7,858 bases of DNA from Bacteroidales bacterium (GTDB lineage: Bacteria > Bacteroidota > Bacteroidia > Bacteroidales > VadinHA17), in the NCBI GenBank assembly GCA_020353115.1, contig CP070687.1, positions 2,088,753-2,096,610 of the forward strand. The letters run 5' to 3'. The translations under genes and the position numbers were made by a program. Below the pieces are notes generated by a model. It was not told the DNA's origin. It ran no database searches and worked only from the letters and a program-made list of their open reading frames with translations. Of this stretch, positions 1 to 6,723 are shown piece after piece. Each line of letters opens with the position of its first letter. Within the stretch, counting starts at the first letter, position 1.

Positions 1-12
1 ATAAATCCCCGC

Positions 13-52
13 CACCACCCCTGTGTGTGGTGATCCCCCCTTAAAGAGGGGG
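13..52 (-). terminator. Two GC-rich hairpins downstream of the operon, possible transcription end
   Basis: Two inverted repeats lie 39 to 78 bases past the last stop codon. The first pairs 36-41 with 47-52 (six C/T-G/A pairs, 5-base loop). The second pairs 13-18 with 27-32 (CACCAC/GTGGTG, 8-base loop). In the direction of transcription neither is followed by a proper T-run: the first is followed by ATCACC and the second by a G-rich stretch and then ATTTAT. They could be a weak or factor-assisted terminator, an RNA-stabilising 3' end, or copies of a small dispersed palindrome. Intrinsic terminator function is not well supported. Confidence 0.3.
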
Positions 53-90
53 ACAGAAATCAACAAAAATCCAAAAGCCGGGTATTTTAT

Positions 91-1308
91 TCATTCATTT
101 CCTCCCGGGAACCAGTTATAGTTCCTTAAATCAATGTTTCTTCCCGGTCTTGACCAGGATACCTCTTTCTCATGAGGAAGTACATTATTCCCGTAGCAAT
201 CCAATAAAAGATTATCTATTCCTGCAATCCACCGCCTTTGTCTGTGTTTATCCGATTGGGTCAATGCAGGCGGTATATCCGTTATTTGCTTAACGGATTC
301 CTGAATTCCATTGACACACAGGATCTGAGAGGAAGCAGCTTCGGGTCCACAAACCGGAGTCGTATGGTTCTTAACGGTACGGATGGCTTTGTAAAGCTTC
401 AGGAACTGATTATCATCATCAGGAGAACCATACTTTTTCTCTCTTCCTTTCCTGTCCCTTGCGATAATTTCTTTATCCCGGTCATCAAAAGTTATGACAG
501 CTTCTTCAAATTCAATCTGAAAGACCGGGTTTTTTTCATTTTCCGTAACATGTGAGCCATAGAAAAGGATCTCTGTACCCTCTGCTGTAAATGCCCTGAA
601 AACACCCGTATCGAAATTCTCTATCGGATATACCCTGTAGCATTCGGCAATCACTTCCACCGGTTGAATGCTCCGGTCTCTTTCCGTACCAATCAGGTAG
701 AACATATTATGAACGAAATGAGCCATTGCATTCCCCGGAGGACTATCAAGTATCCAACGTCCCTCGCCGTCAGCAATTTTTCCTGCCCAGCTATTTCTCT
801 TGTAATAGGCCTTTTCTCTTGGCCAGAAGCAGAGAGATTTCAGGCGCTTTGGTTTGCCAAAAAGACCGGACATAATATCTTTTTTCAGTGCCTGGATGGC
901 TTCAGAGTATGACCACTGGTATCCGATCATAACCCACCTGCCGGATTCTTCCCTTATTTTATACACCTTTTCCATATCCTGTACTACTGTTCCCATAGGT
1001 TTCTCGCATAGCACATTACTTCCATGGCTCAGTGCAATACAGGTTTGTTCCACGTGATAATGAATTGGAGAGGAAATAACCACAAGATCGGCCTGACCAC
1101 CCTCATTGTAAAACTCCTCCAAGGTCAGATACACTCTAATTCCACGTTGAGCAATTTCATTGTAAAGCGGGGATTTATCTGCATATGGGTCAGCGACACC
1201 AGGAATTCGTACCTCTTCCTTATTGAAATCCTCCAAAAGGTTTTTAAGATAATAATAACCATAACCGGAGATGCCAACCATTACGATGGAGACAGGTTCA
1301 TCATCCAT
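91..1308 (-). CDS. Gfo/Idh/MocA-family NAD(P)-dependent sugar oxidoreductase
   Basis: A 405-residue protein predicted to oxidise or reduce a hydroxyl/keto group on a sugar, glycoside or polyol with NAD(P) in the cytoplasm. The N-terminal Rossmann fold is seen as beta-strand IVMVG followed by GISGYG (residues 12-17), an acidic residue after beta-2 (VAD, D40), and the family signature CEKP (E102-K103-P104), where Lys103 is the usual catalytic lysine. The C-terminal alpha/beta domain starts around residue 130. The usual D-x-G-x-H active-site segment reads NAMAHFVH (193-200): His200 can be aligned with the family histidine, but the Asp four residues earlier is Ala196. A tail of about 60 residues (after roughly 343), rich in aromatic and basic residues, closes the protein. 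The ATG overlaps the end of the alpha-mannosidase gene by 8 bases. No Shine-Dalgarno is visible, so translational coupling is likely. The substrate is unknown; the family call is strong. Confidence 0.93.
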   Translation of the reverse strand: MDDEPVSIVMVGISGYGYYYLKNLLEDFNKEEVRIPGVADPYADKSPLYNEIAQRGIRVYLTLEEFYNEGGQADLVVISSPIHYHVEQTCIALSHGSNVLCEKPMGTVVQDMEKVYKIREESGRWVMIGYQWSYSEAIQALKKDIMSGLFGKPKRLKSLCFWPREKAYYKRNSWAGKIADGEGRWILDSPPGNAMAHFVHNMFYLIGTERDRSIQPVEVIAECYRVYPIENFDTGVFRAFTAEGTEILFYGSHVTENEKNPVFQIEFEEAVITFDDRDKEIIARDRKGREKKYGSPDDDNQFLKLYKAIRTVKNHTTPVCGPEAASSQILCVNGIQESVKQITDIPPALTQSDKHRQRRWIAGIDNLLLDCYGNNVLPHEKEVSWSRPGRNIDLRNYNWFPGGNE

Positions 1309-3826
1309 TACGGTTATATTTAATCGATGAGATTCTCTTTTCCATAAGATCCAGATCGATTATTTGCCTGGATAGTAGATCTATTCCGATAGTCCTTATA
1401 GAGAAAGCGGGTATACGAACAGGGAAAGAAAGATCAAATACCGGGATTTCAACGATACTTTCCCTGGTCATTCCGGATGGTTCGAAAAGCCTTAGGACAA
1501 GCATTTTCCCATCCTCTGAAATTTTAAAAGCTGCCAGCTGTACTACCGGATCGGAAACAGTCAGTCCATGGGTTAGCAAGGGACCTTTTCCCGACGGATA
1601 GGAGCACAGGCATATGGGAAACTCGTTTTTTATCCTGCTTTCCACAGGTATTTCTGATTTTCTTGCTGCAGTCATTCCCGCATTTAACCAGAACCTGAAA
1701 TGTCTTTCGCCCTGGTCAATCCGGGGTTCAAAACGATCCTGTGGCGCAATGGGCTGCCCTTCTTTTACCGGGTGCCCTGAATAGGCCGGAGAGCGTAACA
1801 ACGATAACCTCAACTCCCCGCCATTATAATCCAATCCGTATGTTGTGTCATTAATTACGGAAAAAGTCATTCCCCGGGATTCGGAATCAACTCCCACCCA
1901 CCGTTGAGCAACCAATTCATCCCCGTTTCGGTTGAAATGTTCAACGCCATAGACTACTTCCCCGAAACAATGTCCATCTTCAAAACCGGTCAGGAAGGAT
2001 AATTTCAACATCTTGTCCTTCTCAAACCAGTATATCCTTGCTTCCATTTCCAACTCATTCCCATATTTCGGTACCTTATACCGCAACGACAAGCAGGATT
2101 GGTCACAACCGAAAAGCGCTTCTACAACTGTCCTTACCGCTCCATCTTCAATTATTCTTACAGGTGGCAGGGTTCCGTTATCCACGCCTGCAAATTCGGC
2201 AGCATTCTGAGCTGACAGCAGTGTAAACTTACCTGCTTCCTTCCTGAAAGAACGAACGGTCATTCCCCAGGGATCGGCATTATCGTCCATTACAAGAAAC
2301 CTCCCGGAATCAGGTAGCAGGATTTGCTGCCCGTTAATCTCATACTTGTCGATAAGTCCGGTATCCGGATTTATCCATATACTTCCATCTTTCAAGGGGA
2401 ATTTATAATCCGATGGACGAGTATGGGTTTTATTGCCATTGGAGGAAGGTATCCTTTTCAGGTAACATGAAAACCGGTTCATTGAAAAGGCATTAAGATT
2501 GGCTTTAAAGACAACACGTTTTCTGTGGTCAATAACAATATTGCTGCTCTCTTTTTCCAGCTGGGAATTGATTATTTTCCCATCCATATCTTTTATTTCC
2601 GGTACCTGAAAGAGATCTTCATCAAAATTGGGTTCCGGTGCCTGGAACTCCATAATAATTGTTTCATGAACATCGTGAGGATGAGGATTGAATATCATCA
2701 ATGGGAATTCATTCTCCCTTGCCAGCGTATGGCCTGAAAGGAAACTCATGAAAGCCCTGGATTTGATTCGCTCAAGTATCTCCATCCCATGGTTGATCCG
2801 TTGTATTGCATATTCTTCAACCTGCCGGATGGACGATCCGGGCAGGACATCATGAAACTGGCCGAACAACATGTCTTCCAGCGCTTCGGCAAGGTCTTTT
2901 TTCGGATAGGTTTGCAATCCCTGTAACGTGGCGAGAGCTGATAATTTTTCCGTCAGGAAATAGAGGTTTTCCAACTGCCGGTATTTCTTCTTTACTCTTT
3001 GCATGGAAGTATAACATCCAACGGCAAAGGGATTGATATCTCTCTCTACCCTGCCGAGTGTTCTTTTTTTTGGCCTGAGGAATTCAAAGTATTGTTCAGG
3101 ATATCCATGAAGTATTTCCCGGTCTGAGATTTCATTCTGTAATTCCGATATTTCTTCAAGGTCTTCCCGGGAAGGTCCACCTCCATGATTCCCGATTCCC
3201 CACAATACGATCCCGTATTCTCTTTGCCTGTTTTGGCCTAACCAATTTTTAATCTTTTCAACGGCCAATCCCCGGCCTGAATTATAATGGTCATGGGGGC
3301 GGTGTGCCATGATTTCCGAACCGTCATACCCCACCCAGATAAAATCCAGATCCGGGAGATCAAGAAATCGGTGATCAGGTCGGCAAAAGAGGTATGATGT
3401 ATATCCCGATTTTTTCAATATCTGGACCAATCCTCTTGAATGGCCAAAGGGATCGAAATTAACCGCAGTTTCCGGTTCAATGTTAAATTTGTCCCGAAAA
3501 TATCTTCTTCCCGTAAGTATTTGTCTGACCAGGGCTTCACCCGATGGCATATTGCAGTCGGGCTGCAGAAACCATCCACCGATGACCTTCCAGCGTCCCC
3601 TCCTTATTAACTTCCTGATCTCTTCAAACAGGTCAGGTTCATAATCCTCCACGTACCGGTAAAGCAAGGCTTCGTTATGGCAAAATATAAAAGCCTCATA
3701 TTCCCTGCAGAATTTTGCTGCGATACGGAAAGTTGCCAGCGTTTCAGCAACTCCCTCTTCCCACTCCCATAACCATACAGGGTCCAGGTGAGCATTGCAA
3801 ACGAGTATCAGGGTTTTACTGGTCAT
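1301..3826 (-). CDS. Glycoside hydrolase family 38 alpha-mannosidase
   Basis: An 841-residue retaining, metal-dependent alpha-mannosidase-type hydrolase, within the usual length for bacterial GH38. Visible family landmarks are AHLDPVW near the N terminus (H13 and D15, predicted zinc ligands), NFDPFGHS (122-129; D125 predicted nucleophile and zinc ligand), GIGNHGGGPS (210-219), CYTS (271-274) and FGQFHDVLPGSS (321-332; H325 predicted fourth zinc ligand, by analogy with Golgi mannosidase II). The catalytic barrel and three-helix region occupy about 1-365. The beta-sandwich part follows from about 374 (PLMIFNPHPHD) to the end. There is no signal peptide, so it probably acts on imported oligosaccharides or small mannosides in the cytoplasm. 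The start at 3826 is chosen because an in-frame stop lies 15 bases upstream. It has no clear ribosome binding site. It lies 50 bases after the SDR gene. Linkage and exact substrate cannot be inferred. Confidence 0.95.
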   Translation of the reverse strand: MTSKTLILVCNAHLDPVWLWEWEEGVAETLATFRIAAKFCREYEAFIFCHNEALLYRYVEDYEPDLFEEIRKLIRRGRWKVIGGWFLQPDCNMPSGEALVRQILTGRRYFRDKFNIEPETAVNFDPFGHSRGLVQILKKSGYTSYLFCRPDHRFLDLPDLDFIWVGYDGSEIMAHRPHDHYNSGRGLAVEKIKNWLGQNRQREYGIVLWGIGNHGGGPSREDLEEISELQNEISDREILHGYPEQYFEFLRPKKRTLGRVERDINPFAVGCYTSMQRVKKKYRQLENLYFLTEKLSALATLQGLQTYPKKDLAEALEDMLFGQFHDVLPGSSIRQVEEYAIQRINHGMEILERIKSRAFMSFLSGHTLARENEFPLMIFNPHPHDVHETIIMEFQAPEPNFDEDLFQVPEIKDMDGKIINSQLEKESSNIVIDHRKRVVFKANLNAFSMNRFSCYLKRIPSSNGNKTHTRPSDYKFPLKDGSIWINPDTGLIDKYEINGQQILLPDSGRFLVMDDNADPWGMTVRSFRKEAGKFTLLSAQNAAEFAGVDNGTLPPVRIIEDGAVRTVVEALFGCDQSCLSLRYKVPKYGNELEMEARIYWFEKDKMLKLSFLTGFEDGHCFGEVVYGVEHFNRNGDELVAQRWVGVDSESRGMTFSVINDTTYGLDYNGGELRLSLLRSPAYSGHPVKEGQPIAPQDRFEPRIDQGERHFRFWLNAGMTAARKSEIPVESRIKNEFPICLCSYPSGKGPLLTHGLTVSDPVVQLAAFKISEDGKMLVLRLFEPSGMTRESIVEIPVFDLSFPVRIPAFSIRTIGIDLLSRQIIDLDLMEKRISSIKYNRNG

Positions 3827-3852
3827 GGTATTGACCGGGAATCAGGTTCAGT

Positions 3853-3890
3853 TTAAAATGTACTTTGTATCATTACTCACAACCTCCTGA
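3853..3890 (-). promoter_or_regulatory. Strong Shine-Dalgarno-like AGGAGG with a six-codon mini-ORF before the GH38 gene
   Basis: The perfect AGGAGG (complement of 3883-3888) falls in the last Arg-Arg codons of the SDR gene. Nine bases later comes an ATG (3871-3873) that opens a six-codon frame, M-I-Q-S-T-F, ending in TAA at 3853-3855, 26 bases before the GH38 start. The GH38 ATG itself has no recognisable ribosome binding site. Ribosomes could be loaded here and reinitiate at GH38, but the motif may equally be a by-product of two AGG arginine codons. Confidence 0.2.
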
Positions 3891-4671
3891 TATTCATTCC
3901 GCCGCTAACTTCAAAAATTCCTCCGGTGGAATAATCAAAATATCCATTGCTGATAGCAACCACGGCTCTGGCGATATCCTCCGGATATCCCCACCTGTCT
4001 TGTGGTATGAGTCCTTCCTCGATCATTCTGTCATACATTGATTTTACCGGTGTTGTCATATCCGTACGGATTATTCCGGGCCTGAGTTCATAAACCCGGA
4101 TACCAGTTTTCGCGAGGCGGTGGGCAAAAACCTGGCAGGCCATACTTAATCCGGCCTTCGAAATGCAGTACTCGATCCTGTTTGTTGAGGATAGAACGGC
4201 TGAAACGGAGGTAATAAATATGATCAACGGTTTGAAATCACTTATTTTACCTTCCATATCAAGCATCTTTCGTACAACTTTCTGAGTAAAGAACAGGGGG
4301 CCACGTAGATTGATGCTCATTACACGGTCATAACTTTCAGTGGTCGTTTCCGTTACATCAAGGCGTTTTAGTGGGGCTACTCCTGCATTGTTGACCAGCA
4401 TATCGATTCGGCCGAATCTACCGAAAATTGATTCGATAATCTCCTGATGTGATCCTGTTTCGCTGATGTCAAGCCTGAACGGGACAAATTCTGTTCCATT
4501 TGACCTGATGGATGATTCCAGTTCTGCGGTTTGTTCTGCGGTCTCAGGTGTATCAATGGTCCTGGATATACCGGCTATATCGTATCCGGTCTGAGATAGA
4601 TAGAGCGCAATGGCTCTCCCTATTCCCCGGCTTACACCGGTAATTATGGCAACAGGCCTGTCCGTTTTCAT
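3877..4671 (-). CDS. Short-chain dehydrogenase/reductase (FabG-like, probably sugar or polyol dehydrogenase)
   Basis: A 264-residue classical SDR that should interconvert a secondary alcohol and a ketone using NAD(P)H. All the family marks are present: TGVSRGIG cofactor loop (11-18), D68 in RLDIS, NNAG (94-97), N121, and the catalytic S155, Y168 and K172 (YCISK). RPGIIRTDM (197-205) and a C-terminal STGGIFEVSGG follow. The sequence resembles, from memory, the subgroup of FabG-like proteins labelled 3-ketoacyl-ACP reductase that often sit among carbohydrate genes. No fatty-acid genes are nearby, so a fatty-acid role is unlikely. Residues after beta-2 (SRTID) give no firm NAD versus NADP choice. 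The gene begins 30 bases after the flavoprotein stop, with a weak GGA about 8 bases before the ATG. It is complete and has every catalytic residue. Confidence 0.93.
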   Translation of the reverse strand: MKTDRPVAIITGVSRGIGRAIALYLSQTGYDIAGISRTIDTPETAEQTAELESSIRSNGTEFVPFRLDISETGSHQEIIESIFGRFGRIDMLVNNAGVAPLKRLDVTETTTESYDRVMSINLRGPLFFTQKVVRKMLDMEGKISDFKPLIIFITSVSAVLSSTNRIEYCISKAGLSMACQVFAHRLAKTGIRVYELRPGIIRTDMTTPVKSMYDRMIEEGLIPQDRWGYPEDIARAVVAISNGYFDYSTGGIFEVSGGMNIRRL

Positions 4672-4701
4672 ATACTATCCGATTTGTTATGGTTGATTAG
4701 A

Positions 4702-6723
4702 CTATTCGATTATCTTTCCATCCCTGAAATCCTTCCATACCGTTTCAAACCACTGTTCCCTGTCAGGAACGGGTCTGGGTTCAATCCATTTTTTCATTAA
4801 TGATCCGGCATCATTCAGCCATATTTCAAGAATGAACTTATTTGTAAAATCGTTTTTCCCGGATAAAAGGAATTGCCATTCTTCACCCAGTTTCTCAGAT
4901 GCCTTTTCCCCTTGCCGGTCCGGCACGAAAAAAGATCCCCGGCTTTTACCTCCCCGATTCAGATATTCGCAGGCTGCCTCGAGGAAAAACAAGTGTACGA
5001 TGGAATGATCCAGCGTTTTAAAAGCTGCCGGAAGCTGATCCGGCGATGAAATTCTCATCCTGGTGTTCACTGCATGATATGTTTTTCTTGCTTCCTCAAG
5101 GGCCCGTTCAATCGCATCTCTTTTTCTCACGATACCAAGGGTGTTTGTCATCCTTTCCCTAATCTCCTCAATCCAAAATTCCGGTTTATATTTTTCAATT
5201 ACGGGGGGGATAAAGAAGGCATGGCACTTTTCCAGGTAACGAACGATTTGATCTTTTGTATTACTTAAAAAATCAGTCAGGTCGGGAGGAAATGCATTAT
5301 ATTTCCTGGAAATGTAGATTGCCGATCGTAATCCCCCTACCTGACCGGCATTTAGTGCTGATCCGCCTGGTCTGTAGACACCATGCGTTCCGTTAACTTC
5401 ACCTACAGGAAAAAGATGTTTTATATTGGATTCCCACCAGTGGTTCCCTAAAAGGCCACCATTATTATGCTGTGCACAAACGGCTATTTCCAAAAGGTCA
5501 CTTTCAAGGTCGATACCTTGATCCATGTAAAGGTCGACAGCCGGCTGATTTAAAGCCTTCAATCGTCCGACAGGGGTAGCCGACAGCGCTCCGGAACGTT
5601 TTAAATAATCACCGGCTTCATTTCCTAGGAGGTCATTCCTGAATCCATTTTCACTATCAAGTCCCCGGGGGTTCCCGGTAAAATCAAGAAAGGCTCTCCT
5701 CCTCTTCTCGACTGTTTCACGGTAAACCAACAGATCAATAAGTGAGGATCCGTAGTTCCTGATTTTTCGCGGGTCAAAAGGCCATTGATAACCTTTCAGA
5801 AAAATTGCCGTACCCAAAGTACCTGCATCCGGAAAAAAGTCGTTTAGAAATTCCTTTTCATCTTTCCCTTCACGGCTGGTGGAAATGTACCTGGGTATTA
5901 CCTGCTGGTAGGATCCGGAAAGGTTCCATCGAAATTTTACGGACGCCAGTCCAAATTGGGATTCCGTAAGGTTATGTGCTTTTGCTCCAATTTTAAGAGC
6001 CAGCCCGGTTGATCCCGATTGGCTTTCCGGATAAACAGAAGTTTTATAGATGCCTGCAGGGCCACCTGTCCCCAGGATCACATTCACCGAATTGAAAACC
6101 ACCATACCTTTCCCGGGAGAATTGAGATTTTTTTTGTCGAGTGCCAGTGCTCCTGCAACATATTTATTTTCTCCCTCCCGACCGGTAAGTAATGCAATGA
6201 CCTCATGCTTGTCAAATACAGGAATATTTTTCCTGAGAACCTCTTTTTCCAGGGCCTGAAACATCATTTTCGATGTGAGCGGACCTGCCGAAGTGCCACG
6301 ACCCCTTGGATCATGGTCGGTTTTATACCCGATAAATGCACCGAAGCGGTCATGCGGAAAAGGCACTCCAAGTTGTACCAGACGGTAAAAAGCCTGGATC
6401 GAATGATGGGCTTCACATAATGCAATATCTCCATGCATACAGCCTCCCTCAAACAGGTCTGCCGCCATTTCCCGGGCTGAATCGGGAACTCTGCCTTCAA
6501 GGGATAGCTTATAATAGGTTTGCTTATCGGAACCGGCATTGTTGGATGTTCCGGCCCCCCACTGATCGGTAGCGATAATTATATTCTCCTGGCCCAGGTC
6601 CACCAGACTCACAGCTGCATTCAGTGCGGCAGCCCCGCTACCGATAATAAGGGTATTGGCAGAATATACCGGTATATTGATATCGTTTATCCGGATCTTT
6701 TCTCCTTTCACTTTCCGCTTCAT
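4702..6723 (-). CDS. FAD-dependent oxidoreductase, fumarate reductase/succinate dehydrogenase flavoprotein type
   Basis: A 673-residue soluble flavoprotein. The N terminus has the FAD-binding fold IIGSGAAALNAA (G28, G30), then a glycine-rich TSNNAGSDK segment. The capping and active-site region contains YKTDHDPRGRGTSAG (133-147), typical of the SdhA/FrdA/NadB/AprA superfamily. A second FAD-contacting block, FPVGEVNG to GGSALNAGQVGG (about 438-464), includes Arg451, which is placed like the arginine that shuttles protons in fumarate reductases. The usual HxxxGG substrate motif is altered: QHNNGG (418-423). There is no signal peptide, Tat motif, haem motif or membrane segment, and no Fe-S subunit gene next to it, so it is not a standard respiratory complex. 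It probably catalyses hydride transfer to or from a C-C or C=C bond of a small substrate. The ATG overlaps the OYE stop as ATGA, indicating translational coupling. The substrate and electron partner are unknown. Confidence 0.88.
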   Translation of the reverse strand: MKRKVKGEKIRINDINIPVYSANTLIIGSGAAALNAAVSLVDLGQENIIIATDQWGAGTSNNAGSDKQTYYKLSLEGRVPDSAREMAADLFEGGCMHGDIALCEAHHSIQAFYRLVQLGVPFPHDRFGAFIGYKTDHDPRGRGTSAGPLTSKMMFQALEKEVLRKNIPVFDKHEVIALLTGREGENKYVAGALALDKKNLNSPGKGMVVFNSVNVILGTGGPAGIYKTSVYPESQSGSTGLALKIGAKAHNLTESQFGLASVKFRWNLSGSYQQVIPRYISTSREGKDEKEFLNDFFPDAGTLGTAIFLKGYQWPFDPRKIRNYGSSLIDLLVYRETVEKRRRAFLDFTGNPRGLDSENGFRNDLLGNEAGDYLKRSGALSATPVGRLKALNQPAVDLYMDQGIDLESDLLEIAVCAQHNNGGLLGNHWWESNIKHLFPVGEVNGTHGVYRPGGSALNAGQVGGLRSAIYISRKYNAFPPDLTDFLSNTKDQIVRYLEKCHAFFIPPVIEKYKPEFWIEEIRERMTNTLGIVRKRDAIERALEEARKTYHAVNTRMRISSPDQLPAAFKTLDHSIVHLFFLEAACEYLNRGGKSRGSFFVPDRQGEKASEKLGEEWQFLLSGKNDFTNKFILEIWLNDAGSLMKKWIEPRPVPDREQWFETVWKDFRDGKIIE

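Noticed and set aside
238..1323. Plus-strand open frames opposite the Gfo/Idh/MocA gene (for example 238-555, 664-912, 1024-1323)
   Set aside because: They lie antisense to a clear family member, have no recognisable domains and overlap one another; they are reading-frame shadows.
3877..4671. Fatty-acid synthesis FabG
   Set aside because: The sequence is FabG-like, but no acyl-carrier or other fatty-acid genes are near and the neighbours are carbohydrate enzymes; kept as a general SDR.
6264..6539. Minus-strand 91-codon frame inside the flavoprotein gene
   Set aside because: It is out of frame within conserved flavoprotein sequence and has no recognisable protein features; a shadow.
4702..6723. 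Respiratory fumarate reductase or L-aspartate oxidase
   Set aside because: There is no Fe-S or membrane subunit gene, the HxxxGG motif is changed and no NAD-biosynthesis genes are nearby.
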